Below, one piece after another: positions 15,454 to 23,481 of a stretch of 43,735 bases of DNA. The translations under genes were made by a program, and so were the position numbers. The DNA lies in assembly GCA_918244965.1 (NCBI GenBank), contig CAKJYC010000019.1, forward strand, positions 1 to 43,735. The letters run 5' to 3'. This DNA is from Clostridiales bacterium (GTDB taxonomy: Bacteria; Bacillota; Clostridia; Christensenellales; CAG-138). The stretch's first letter is position 1. Each line of letters opens with the position of its first letter. The notes under the pieces are model-generated. The model saw nothing but the letters and a program-made list of their open reading frames with translations. It ran no database searches and was not told the DNA's origin.

Positions 15454-16299
15454 ATGCGAACCGATCTTGCCATGGAATCCAAAAGAAACGCGGGCGGCGT
15501 CGAAGGCGTTTCGGAGCAGACTGAAACACGCGGCTGCGTGACCGTCACGCGTATCGACGTGCAGAGCGACAGGGCCGCGCGCATCCTTGAAAAACCGACG
15601 GGACGGTACGTCACGCTGAAGGCCGAGCCGGAATCGTTTATGGATCGCGATAAGCGAAGCGAGATCGCAAACGCGCTTGCGGACGAGCTTCACATGATGA
15701 CGCCGAAACTGCAAAGCGCGATGGTGATCGGACTCGGCAATCGCTACGTCACCGCCGACGCGCTCGGCACCAAGACGGCGGAATACGTGCTGGTCACGCG
15801 GCATGTGCATCTGCACATGAAGGATTATCTGCCGGAGGGTACGCCGGTGACGTCATCGTTCTGCGCAAACGTGCTCGGCGTGACCGGCATGGAGACGGCG
15901 GAGGTCGTTTCGGCACTCACCGAGCGTATCCGCCCGGACGCGGTGATCCTTGTCGACTCGCTTGCGGCGGCGGACGTGCGCCACATCGGCTGCGTGATCC
16001 AGGCGAACGACAGCGGCATTGCGCCGGGCTCCGGCGTCGGAAATTTCCGTACGATGCTGACACGTGAGCTGCTGAAGGTCCCGGTCGTCGCACTCGGCGT
16101 GCCGACGGTCGTGAGCGCGGAAACGATCGTCCGCGACAGCGGGGCGAAAGCGCCGCAGGGAACGGAGCTCGGCGGCCTGATCGTCGCGCCGAAGGATATC
16201 GACGCGATCATCCGCGATCTGGCGCGTGTGCTGTCCGATGCGATCAACCGGATGCTGTTCGGAGAAAACTATCCGGAGATCGAACAATTACTGAGATAA
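15454..16299 (+). CDS. gpr: GPR endopeptidase, germination protease for small acid-soluble spore proteins
   Basis: A 281-aa GPR, shorter than the ~370-aa Bacillus enzyme because an internal region is missing, as in many Clostridia. It degrades the DNA-coating small acid-soluble proteins at germination. Landmarks are RTDLAMESK at the N-terminus, VIGLGNRYVTADALG, LVTRHVHLH, NDSGIAPGSGVGN and GVPTVVSAETI. Bacillus GPR is made as a zymogen cleaved within RTD-LA after a ~15-residue propeptide; here the ATG at 15454, with GGAGAAG six bases upstream, leaves only MRTD before that site. A TTG at 15442 would add four residues but lacks a ribosome binding site. It is followed by spoIIP, the same order as in Bacillus. 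Confidence 0.96.
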   Translation: MRTDLAMESKRNAGGVEGVSEQTETRGCVTVTRIDVQSDRAARILEKPTGRYVTLKAEPESFMDRDKRSEIANALADELHMMTPKLQSAMVIGLGNRYVTADALGTKTAEYVLVTRHVHLHMKDYLPEGTPVTSSFCANVLGVTGMETAEVVSALTERIRPDAVILVDSLAAADVRHIGCVIQANDSGIAPGSGVGNFRTMLTRELLKVPVVALGVPTVVSAETIVRDSGAKAPQGTELGGLIVAPKDIDAIIRDLARVLSDAINRMLFGENYPEIEQLLR

Positions 16300-16303
16300 A
16301 TGG

Positions 16304-16337
16304 CTGTACCTTCGCATACCGTATAGCGGAGGTGCAG
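16304..16337 (+). promoter_or_regulatory. Hairpin that buries the spoIIP ribosome binding site; possible sporulation promoter in its loop
   Basis: CTGTACCTTCGC (16304-16315) pairs along all 12 positions with GCGGAGGTGCAG (16326-16337), two pairs being G-U. The right arm holds the GGAGGT ribosome binding site of spoIIP (ATG 16339) and no U-tract follows, so it looks like a translational block rather than a terminator. The loop ATACCGTATA, with the preceding C, contains CATACCGT, close to a sigma-E -10 (cATACanT). A transcript begun just after it would lack the left arm. Confidence 0.7.
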
Positions 16338-16338
16338 T

Positions 16339-17250
16339 ATGAAACGGAAACGGAACCATCAAAGAAAAAGAATGACAGGCGCCGGACCGTCCGTATTCGG
16401 ATGGGTCCTACTTGCACTTTGCTGGCTTTGCGTACTGCCGATCGCGGCATTTGTGTTCCGCCCGAAAACGGCGGAAGCGGAGCCCGCTGCGGCCGAGGTG
16501 TTTTCGCCGGCCGCGCCGGAGGAGAAGATCACGGAAACGACAGTGTCGCTGACGATGATCCCGCCGGTCCAGGCGCTGCGCTCGGACAAGCCGACGGTGC
16601 TGATCTATCACACACATACGACGGAGGCATATACGCAGACGCCGGAGGAAGCGTACAAAGAGACGTCGAAATGGCGCACGTCCGACAACACCAAGAACGT
16701 CGTTGCGGTCGGCGAGGCGCTGAAGGAGATCCTTGAAACACAGTACGGCTTTTCGGTCATCCACGATACGACAGACCACGAGCCACCGAAGCTGTCCACC
16801 GCGTACGATCGCAGCGTAAAGACCATGGAGAAGTACCATCGGGACTATCCTTCGATCGTACTGTTTATCGACCTGCACCGTGACGCGTACGAGACGGACA
16901 GCGCGCCGTGCGATTATCTCACGATCAACGGGGTCGAGACGGCGCGGCTGATGCTGGTCGTCGGCAAGGGAGAGAAGTATACGGATAAGCCGTACTATGC
17001 ATGGAACAAGGCACTGGCGGACCGGATCACGGCACATCTCAATACGATCGACCCGAAACTTTGCCGACCGGTGCGCGTCAAAACGGGCCGATACAACCAG
17101 CACGTCGCGCCAAACTGCATCCTGGTCGAGGTCGGCCACAATGCGAACACGCTTGCGCAGGCGAAGGCCGCGATGCCGTACCTCGCCGAGAGCATCGCAT
17201 ACGCGTTTGCGCCCGGCAGAATTGCGCAGACGGACTGGGCGCCGAATTGA
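16339..17250 (+). CDS. spoIIP: Stage II sporulation protein P, peptidoglycan amidase/endopeptidase
   Basis: A 303-aa SpoIIP. One membrane helix (about residues 19-40) anchors it, and the extracytoplasmic catalytic domain has the family motifs VLIYHTHTTEAY, FIDLHRDA and GRYNQHVAPNCILVEVGHNANT. With SpoIID and SpoIIM it cuts septal peptidoglycan and drives engulfment of the forespore by the mother cell. It lies 39 nt after gpr, the conserved gpr-spoIIP order. The start at 16339 is set by GGAGGT, but that site is sequestered in a hairpin, which suggests read-through mRNA from gpr is poorly translated. Its TGA stop also forms part of the -35 of the next promoter. Confidence 0.96.
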   Translation: MKRKRNHQRKRMTGAGPSVFGWVLLALCWLCVLPIAAFVFRPKTAEAEPAAAEVFSPAAPEEKITETTVSLTMIPPVQALRSDKPTVLIYHTHTTEAYTQTPEEAYKETSKWRTSDNTKNVVAVGEALKEILETQYGFSVIHDTTDHEPPKLSTAYDRSVKTMEKYHRDYPSIVLFIDLHRDAYETDSAPCDYLTINGVETARLMLVVGKGEKYTDKPYYAWNKALADRITAHLNTIDPKLCRPVRVKTGRYNQHVAPNCILVEVGHNANTLAQAKAAMPYLAESIAYAFAPGRIAQTDWAPN

Positions 17251-17275
17251 CAAGAATCGCATAGGATGATATACT
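17247..17275 (+). promoter_or_regulatory. Sigma-A promoter of asd-dapA-dapB, built on the spoIIP stop codon
   Basis: Perfect TTGACA (17247-17252), 17-nt spacer, TATACT (17270-17275). The TGA of spoIIP (17248-17250) is inside the -35. A 10-bp palindrome CAAGTACTTG (17281-17290) covers the predicted start of transcription and might be an operator. The leader is too short for a lysine riboswitch. Confidence 0.82.
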
Positions 17276-17308
17276 GACAACAAGTACTTGGTGGAGGAGC
17301 GTCTAAAC

Positions 17309-18310
17309 ATGGAAAGACGTAAAATCGCCGTCGTCGGCGCGACCGGCATGGTCGGAAGAACATTTCTGAAGGTGCTCGAGGAGCACAACATCGACGCGGA
17401 CTATACGCTGTTCGCATCGGCAAAGAGCGCGGGGACCACGCTGCCGTTTTTCGGACGGGAGCAGCCCGTGTACGAACTCACGGAGGACAGCTTCAAGGAC
17501 CGCGGCTTTTCCTACGCGCTGTTTTCTGCGGGCGGAGCGATCAGCAAGACCTTTGCGCCGCTTGCCGCCGCGGCAGGCGCGATCGTGATCGACAATTCGA
17601 GCCAGTGGCGCATGGATCCTCTGGTCCCGCTCGTGGTGCCGGAGGTCAATCCGGAGGCGCTTCGGTCCATTCCGAAGGGCATCGTGGCGAACCCGAACTG
17701 CTCGACGATCCAGGCGGTCGTGCCGCTGAAGGTGCTGGACGACGCGTTCGGCATCGAGCGCATCGTATACTCGACCTATCAGGCGGTGTCCGGCGCGGGG
17801 CAGAAGGGCTATCAGGACCTTGAGGACGGGCTTTGCGGCGCGCTGCCGAAGAAGTTCCCGCACCCGATCGCGGGCAACTGCATCCCGCACATCGACGTCT
17901 TTCTGGACAGCGGCTACACGAAGGAAGAGCAGAAGATGATCGACGAGACACGAAAGATCCTGAATCGGCCCGATCTTCGCGTGACGGCGACGTGCGTGCG
18001 CGTGCCGGTCTACAACGGCCACAGCGAGAGCATCAATGTCGAGCTCAGGCGGCCTTTCGAGCTTCGTGAGGTCTATCGGCTGTTTGAACAGAAGGAAGGG
18101 CTGATCGTGCGCGACGATCCGGCAAACAACGTCTATCCGATGCCGATCGAGGCGGCGGGGACCGATCCCGTGTATGTCGGCAGGATCCGGCGCGATCCGT
18201 CGGTGGAGAACGGACTGAACCTTTGGTGCGTTGCGGACAACATCCGCAAAGGCGCCGCATTGAACGCGGTGCAGATCATGGAGCGATTGATAAAGGGGGA
18301 GAACAAATGA
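17309..18310 (+). CDS. asd: Aspartate-semialdehyde dehydrogenase
   Basis: A 333-aa NADP-dependent enzyme reducing aspartyl phosphate to aspartate semialdehyde, the branch point to lysine/diaminopimelate, threonine and methionine. The nucleotide-binding motif GATGMVGRTF is at residues 10-19, the catalytic cysteine is Cys131 in NPNCSTIQ, and RVPVYNGHSESI carries the conserved substrate-binding histidine. I chose ATG 17309 with GGAGGAG upstream; a frame start at 17288 lacks any site. It overlaps dapA by 4 nt, so asd, dapA and dapB form the route to cell-wall diaminopimelate and lysine. Confidence 0.96.
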   Translation: MERRKIAVVGATGMVGRTFLKVLEEHNIDADYTLFASAKSAGTTLPFFGREQPVYELTEDSFKDRGFSYALFSAGGAISKTFAPLAAAAGAIVIDNSSQWRMDPLVPLVVPEVNPEALRSIPKGIVANPNCSTIQAVVPLKVLDDAFGIERIVYSTYQAVSGAGQKGYQDLEDGLCGALPKKFPHPIAGNCIPHIDVFLDSGYTKEEQKMIDETRKILNRPDLRVTATCVRVPVYNGHSESINVELRRPFELREVYRLFEQKEGLIVRDDPANNVYPMPIEAAGTDPVYVGRIRRDPSVENGLNLWCVADNIRKGAALNAVQIMERLIKGENK

Positions 18311-19185
18311 GCATTTTCACCGGATCGGCCGTTGCGCTGATTACACCGTTTCACAACGGCGCCGTCGACTATACGGCGCTGACCAGACTGATCGAGCTGC
18401 AGATCGCATCCAAGACCGACGCGATCGTGGCGCTCGGCACGACCGGCGAGGCGGCGACGCTGACGCCCGACGAGCGCGAAGAGGTGATCCGCTTCATTGT
18501 CGAGCGCGTGTCGAACCGCATTCCGGTCATCGTCGGCACCGGCAGCAACAACACCGAGGACGCGATCCAGAAGAGCCGCTTTGCCGAGGCGGTCGGCGCA
18601 GACGGTCTTTTGATCGTAACGCCGTTCTACAACAAGACGACGCAGGAGGGCCTGCTTGCGCATTACTGCTCGATCGCGGAGCAGGTGCGTCTGCCGATCC
18701 TGATCTACAACGTGCCGAGCCGGACCGGGCTCAACATCCTGCCCGAAACGGTCGACAAGCTTGTGCGCTCGTGCGAGAACATCGTCGGCATCAAGGAGGC
18801 GAGCGGCAACATCGAGCAGATCGTAAAACTTGCGGCGCTGTGCCCGCAGTGCGACATCTATTCCGGCAATGACGACCATGTTGTTCCGATCCTGTCGGTC
18901 GGCGGCAAGGGCGTCATCTCGACGGTCGCAAACATCATTCCGGACGTGATGCACATCATGTGCAAGGCGTTCTTTGACGGCGATATCGCCGAGGCGAGAC
19001 GGCTGCAGCTCGCGCTTCTGCCGCTGCAGCAGGCGGCGTTCTGTGAGGTCAACCCGATCCCGATCAAGACGATGATGGGGCTTTTGAAGCTGTGCGATCC
19101 GGAGGTCCGGCTGCCGCTTGTCAAGCCGTCCATGGAACACTATGAGCTGATGGAAACGACGCTCAAGGAAAACGGCATGCTGTGA
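18307..19185 (+). CDS. dapA: 4-hydroxy-tetrahydrodipicolinate synthase
   Basis: A 292-aa TIM-barrel enzyme that condenses pyruvate with aspartate semialdehyde. The Schiff-base lysine is Lys163 (GIKEASGN) and the catalytic tyrosine is Tyr134 (IYNVPSRTG); the substrate motif GTTGEAATL is at residues 44-52, all as in true DapA rather than other pyruvate aldolases of the family. The ATG overlaps the asd stop (ATGA). Dipicolinate for spores is made from the product of this branch, which fits its place after sporulation genes, although the promoter is of vegetative type. Confidence 0.95.
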   Translation: MSIFTGSAVALITPFHNGAVDYTALTRLIELQIASKTDAIVALGTTGEAATLTPDEREEVIRFIVERVSNRIPVIVGTGSNNTEDAIQKSRFAEAVGADGLLIVTPFYNKTTQEGLLAHYCSIAEQVRLPILIYNVPSRTGLNILPETVDKLVRSCENIVGIKEASGNIEQIVKLAALCPQCDIYSGNDDHVVPILSVGGKGVISTVANIIPDVMHIMCKAFFDGDIAEARRLQLALLPLQQAAFCEVNPIPIKTMMGLLKLCDPEVRLPLVKPSMEHYELMETTLKENGML

Positions 19186-19195
19186 GGAAACGGCC

Positions 19196-19963
19196 TTGAA
19201 ACGATTGTTGATCAACGGCGTTGGCGGCCAGATGGGCGCGGCGCTTCGTAAGGCACTGCAAAAAGACGGTCACGGCTTTACGCTTGCCTGCGGCGTGGAT
19301 CCGTTCTTTACGGAATCGGCGTCGTTCCCGGTGTTTCCTTCCGCCGATGCGGTCAATGTACCGGTCGACGTCGCGATCGACTTCTCCGTACCGAAGGCGA
19401 CGGAATCGCTTCTGGCGTTCTGCGTGAACACTCGTACGCCCGCCGTCATCTGCACGACCGCGCTTCCCGATGCCTTGCTTGAAAGGATCGACGAGGCGAG
19501 CAAAACGATCCCGATCTTCCGCTCCGGCAATATGTCGATCGGGATCAACCTGATGCGCGTGCTTTTACGGCAGGCGCGGCTGACGCTCGGCGACGCGTTC
19601 GACATTGAGATCGTCGAAACGCACCACAACCGCAAGAAGGATGCGCCGAGCGGCACGGCTTTGATGCTGGCCGACGCGATCGTACAGGCCGACGGGACGA
19701 AGCACCCGTTCGTGTACGGCCGCAGCGAAAAAGACCGGCGCAGAGAGCCCGGCGAGATCGGCTTTCACAGCATCCGCGGCGGCACGATCGTCGGCGAGCA
19801 CGAGGTGCGGTTTCTGGGCGAGGACGAGGAGATCTCGATCCGCCATGCAGCCTATTCGAAGCAGGTCTTTGCCGAAGGCGCGCTGAAGGCGGCCGCGTTC
19901 CTGCTCACCAAGTCGTCCGGCCTGTATTCGATGGAGGATCTGGTCGAGGAGATGCTGCAATAA
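19196..19963 (+). CDS. dapB: 4-hydroxy-tetrahydrodipicolinate reductase
   Basis: A 255-aa NAD(P)H-dependent reductase acting directly after DapA. The Rossmann motif NGVGGQMG lies near the N-terminus, and the catalytic segment ETHHNRKKDAPSGTA (about residues 140-154) contains the conserved histidines, lysine and SGT. It begins with TTG at 19196, ten bases after the dapA stop, with GAGG about nine bases upstream; no in-frame ATG fits the conserved N-terminus. A weak start codon may keep its level below DapA. A strong terminator follows at 19975. Confidence 0.94.
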   Translation: MKRLLINGVGGQMGAALRKALQKDGHGFTLACGVDPFFTESASFPVFPSADAVNVPVDVAIDFSVPKATESLLAFCVNTRTPAVICTTALPDALLERIDEASKTIPIFRSGNMSIGINLMRVLLRQARLTLGDAFDIEIVETHHNRKKDAPSGTALMLADAIVQADGTKHPFVYGRSEKDRRREPGEIGFHSIRGGTIVGEHEVRFLGEDEEISIRHAAYSKQVFAEGALKAAAFLLTKSSGLYSMEDLVEEMLQ

Positions 19964-19974
19964 GATTTATAACC

Positions 19975-20003
19975 GGAACGGCTGAACCGCCGTTCCTTTT
20001 TTT
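19975..20003 (+). terminator. Intrinsic terminator after asd-dapA-dapB
   Basis: GGAACGGC (19975-19982) and GCCGTTCC (19989-19996) form a perfect 8-bp stem with a six-base loop, followed by seven Ts. The dnaE -35 box starts only two bases later. Confidence 0.92.
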
Positions 20004-20004
20004 A

Positions 20005-20033
20005 TTGCGCCGGACTGTCTTGTGTGATATACT
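20005..20033 (+). promoter_or_regulatory. Candidate sigma-A promoter of dnaE
   Basis: TTGCGC (20005-20010), 17-nt spacer, TATACT (20028-20033), giving a leader of about 23 nt with GGAGGG before the ATG at 20062. The -35 is weak. Confidence 0.6.
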
Positions 20034-20061
20034 ATCATTGAGATTATATGCGGAGGGATCC

Positions 20062-23000
20062 ATGAAACCGTTCGTACATCTGCATGTACATACGCAGTAC
20101 AGCCTTTTGGACGGCGCGTCGCGCATTCCGGATCTGGTGAAGCGCGCAAAGGCGCTCGGCCAGACGGCGCTTGCCATCACCGATCACGGCGTCATGTACG
20201 GTGTGATCGACTTTTATCGCGCCTGCAAGGCGGAGGGGATCAAGCCGATCCTCGGCATGGAGACCTATGTTGCAAAGGGCCGCTACGATGCGCCGGCGGA
20301 CACGCGCGAGCGCGATTCGGCACACCTCATTCTGCTTGCCAAGAACCAGACCGGGTATCAGAACCTGATGCTGCTGTCCTCCGAGGCGTTCATCCACGGC
20401 TTCTATTACAAGCCGCGCATCGACTACGAGCTTCTGAAGGCGCATCACGAGGGGCTGATCTGCCTGTCCGCGTGCCTTGCGGGCGACATTCCGCAATCAT
20501 TTCTGCGCGGACAGGACGCACGCGCCTACGAGATCGCGCGGATGCTGAAGGAGACGTTCGGCGAGGATTTCTACATCGAGCTGCAAAACCACGGCATCCT
20601 GGAGCAGCAGGAGGTCCTGCCGAAGCTGCGCCGCCTTGCAAAGGAGCTCGGCATCAAAACGGTCGGCACAAACGATATCCACTATGTCCGGAAGGACGAC
20701 GCGGACGCGCAGGACGTGCTTCTGTGCATCCAGACGCAGCGATTTGTCGATGAAACGGATCGCATGCGCATGGAGACGGAGGAGTTCTATCTGAAATCTT
20801 ACGACGAGATGGCCGAAGCGCTGCCGGACGATTTGGACGCGCTGGACGTTTCCAACGAGATCGCCGACAAGTGCGACGTCGAGATCCAATTCGGCGTGCG
20901 GCGGCTGCCGCATTTTACCGCACCCGACGGCATGGAAAACGACGCTTACCTGCGGAAGCTCTGCGACGAGGGCATGCGGCGCAAGATGCCGGACGCGGGC
21001 ACGGAGGCAAGGGAACGGCTCGAATACGAGCTGTCCGTCATCGAGAAGATGGGCTTTGTCGACTACTACCTGATCGTCTGGGACTTCATCCACTATGCCA
21101 AGACGCACGGCATCATGGTCGGCCCCGGCAGAGGCAGCGGCGCAGCCTCGCTTGCGGCGTATTTCCTCGATATCACCGACGTCGATCCCTTAAAATACAA
21201 CCTGCTCTTTGAGCGCTTCCTGAACCCGGAACGCGTGTCGATGCCGGACTTCGACGTGGATTTCTGCTACGAACGCCGTCAGGAGGTCATCGACTACGTC
21301 GGCGAAAAGTACGGCGAGGGCCACGTTGCGCAGATCATCACGTTCGGCACGATGGCGGCAAAGGCGGTCGTGCGCGACGTCGCGCGCGTGCTGCGCGTGC
21401 CGTATGCGGACGCGGACAAGCTCGCAAAGCTGATCCCGAACGTCTTAAAGATCACGCTGTCCGACGCGATCCAGATGAACGCGGAGCTGAAGGCGCTCTA
21501 TGATTCCGACGAAACGATGCGCCGCGTGCTCGACCTTTCGATGAAGCTGGAGGGGCTTCCGCGGCACAGCTCGACGCACGCCGCGGGCGTCGTGATCTCC
21601 GGCGTACCGCTCAATACCGTCGTTCCGCTGACCAGCAACGAAGGCGCGCTGACGACGCAGTTCCCGATGACGACACTGGAGGAGCTTGGCCTTCTCAAGA
21701 TGGACTTCCTCGGCCTTCGCACACTGACGATCATCCGCGACGCGCTCGACTTTATCCAAAAAGAAGGCAAGCCGGTCCCGGACTTTTCCAAGAACGATTT
21801 CGACGATCCGGGCGTGTGGGCCATGATCGCGGCAGGCGATACGGACGCCGTGTTCCAGTTAGAATCCGGCGGCATGCGTCAGTTCATGATGCAGCTTCGA
21901 CCGGACTGCTTCGAGGACCTGATCGCAGGCATTTCGCTGTACCGGCCGGGTCCGATGGAGCAGATCCCGCGCTACATCCGCGGCAAGCATGAGGGCAACA
22001 TCGCCTATGAGCATCCGCTGATGGAGCCGATCCTGAAGAATACCTACGGGTGCATGGTCTATCAGGAGCAGGTCATGGAGATCGTGCGCTCGCTTGCGGG
22101 CTACAGCTACGGCAGAAGCGATCTTGTCCGCCGCGCCATGTCCAAAAAGAAGCACGACGTCATGGCAAAGGAACGCACGTTCTTCGTTTACGGCACCGAC
22201 GGGGTAGACGGTGCGATCAAGCGCGGCGTGCCGGAGGATGTCGCAAACCACATTTTCGACGAGATGATGGACTTCGCATCGTACGCGTTCAACAAGGCGC
22301 ACGCTGCCTGCTACGCAGTCGTCGCATACCGGACCGCGTATTTGAAGCATTATTATCCGACCGAGCTGTTCGCCGCGACGATCAACGGCTACCGGCAGAA
22401 CCCGGACACCGTTTCGGCATATGTGTACGACGCAAAGCGGCTCGGCATCAAGATCCTTCCGCCGGACGTCAACCGTTCGCTGGCGCTGTTCAACGTGGAG
22501 GACAATGCGATCCGCTTCGGGCTGTCGTCGGTGCGCAATGTGTCGGAGACGGTCATGCGCGACGTTGTGGAGGACCGCAAAAGAAACGGCCCGTTCACGA
22601 GCTTCGAGGACTTCGTCAACCGCACGCACGGGCTCAACAAGCGTATGCTGGAGGGCCTGATCGCGGCTGGCGGGTTTGACAGCATGGGTTATACGCGCGC
22701 AAGCCTGCTTGCGGTCTACGCGCAGGCGCTCGATACGGCGCAGCGCGCACAAAAGACGCGCGAACAGGGGCAGCTGTCACTGTTCGATCTGGACGGCGGC
22801 GCGGAAATGCTGCAGCAGTCCGGGATCAAGATCCCCGACGCGCCGGAAATGCCGCATTCCGTCCTGCTCGCCAAGGAGCGCGAGGCGACGGGACTGTATC
22901 TTTCGGGACATCCGCTGGACGCGTTTGAAGCGGCGCTCGCCAAATTGCCGTACACCGTTGCGCAGCTTGCCGCGGCCGACGGCGAGGGCGAGATCCGCGA

Positions 23001-23481
23001 TGATATGCCCGTTACGGTCGGCGGCATGCTGACCGACTGCAAGCAGCGTCCGACCAAGAGCGGCAACGGGCTCATCGGCCTCGGCGTGCTCGAAGGGCAT
23101 TCCGGCACGGTCGAGCTGATGCTGTTCCCAAAGACGCTGCAGACGTGCTCCGGCCAGTTCTACGACGAGAACATTGTCGAACTGTCCGGGCGGCTGTCGA
23201 TCCGCGAGGACCGCGCAAACTCGATCCTGGTCGATTCGATGACGTCGCTCAAGGACGCGATGCAGACGCTCTACATCCGTCTGCCGTTCCTCGACGCCGA
23301 GCAGCAGAAGCGCGTCCGGCGCATCACCCACGCGTTTCCGGGCGGCACGGCGCTCGTGCTGTACGACACGGCGAAGCGGATCGCGAAGGGCGCGCCGAAG
23401 GACTGGAGCGTGAACCCGACCGAATCGCTTTTGCAGATGCTGAAGACCGAATTCGGCGAGGAGAATGTGGTGCTGAAATGA
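20062..23481 (+). CDS. dnaE: DNA polymerase III alpha subunit DnaE
   Basis: A 1139-aa C-family replicative polymerase of the DnaE1 type. The N-terminal PHP domain keeps its metal-binding start HLHVHTQYSLLDGAS (from residue 6), and the polymerase active site has PDFDVDF at about residues 395-401 with GPGRGSGAAS before it. A helix-hairpin-helix region and an OB-fold (VTVGGMLTDCK onward) follow near the C-terminus. The ATG at 20062 has GGAGGG upstream. It overlaps the following rRNA methylase gene by 4 nt. Firmicutes usually also carry PolC, which is not in this window. Confidence 0.97.
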   Translation: MKPFVHLHVHTQYSLLDGASRIPDLVKRAKALGQTALAITDHGVMYGVIDFYRACKAEGIKPILGMETYVAKGRYDAPADTRERDSAHLILLAKNQTGYQNLMLLSSEAFIHGFYYKPRIDYELLKAHHEGLICLSACLAGDIPQSFLRGQDARAYEIARMLKETFGEDFYIELQNHGILEQQEVLPKLRRLAKELGIKTVGTNDIHYVRKDDADAQDVLLCIQTQRFVDETDRMRMETEEFYLKSYDEMAEALPDDLDALDVSNEIADKCDVEIQFGVRRLPHFTAPDGMENDAYLRKLCDEGMRRKMPDAGTEARERLEYELSVIEKMGFVDYYLIVWDFIHYAKTHGIMVGPGRGSGAASLAAYFLDITDVDPLKYNLLFERFLNPERVSMPDFDVDFCYERRQEVIDYVGEKYGEGHVAQIITFGTMAAKAVVRDVARVLRVPYADADKLAKLIPNVLKITLSDAIQMNAELKALYDSDETMRRVLDLSMKLEGLPRHSSTHAAGVVISGVPLNTVVPLTSNEGALTTQFPMTTLEELGLLKMDFLGLRTLTIIRDALDFIQKEGKPVPDFSKNDFDDPGVWAMIAAGDTDAVFQLESGGMRQFMMQLRPDCFEDLIAGISLYRPGPMEQIPRYIRGKHEGNIAYEHPLMEPILKNTYGCMVYQEQVMEIVRSLAGYSYGRSDLVRRAMSKKKHDVMAKERTFFVYGTDGVDGAIKRGVPEDVANHIFDEMMDFASYAFNKAHAACYAVVAYRTAYLKHYYPTELFAATINGYRQNPDTVSAYVYDAKRLGIKILPPDVNRSLALFNVEDNAIRFGLSSVRNVSETVMRDVVEDRKRNGPFTSFEDFVNRTHGLNKRMLEGLIAAGGFDSMGYTRASLLAVYAQALDTAQRAQKTREQGQLSLFDLDGGAEMLQQSGIKIPDAPEMPHSVLLAKEREATGLYLSGHPLDAFEAALAKLPYTVAQLAAADGEGEIRDDMPVTVGGMLTDCKQRPTKSGNGLIGLGVLEGHSGTVELMLFPKTLQTCSGQFYDENIVELSGRLSIREDRANSILVDSMTSLKDAMQTLYIRLPFLDAEQQKRVRRITHAFPGGTALVLYDTAKRIAKGAPKDWSVNPTESLLQMLKTEFGEENVVLK

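Noticed and set aside
17253..17308. Lysine riboswitch or T-box before asd
   Set aside because: The predicted start of transcription leaves a leader of under 30 bases, far too short for an L-box or T-box, and no specifier hairpins are present.
20062..23481. A defence or novel replication variant in dnaE
   Set aside because: PHP, polymerase and OB regions are all normal for DnaE1 with intact catalytic aspartates; it is an ordinary housekeeping gene.
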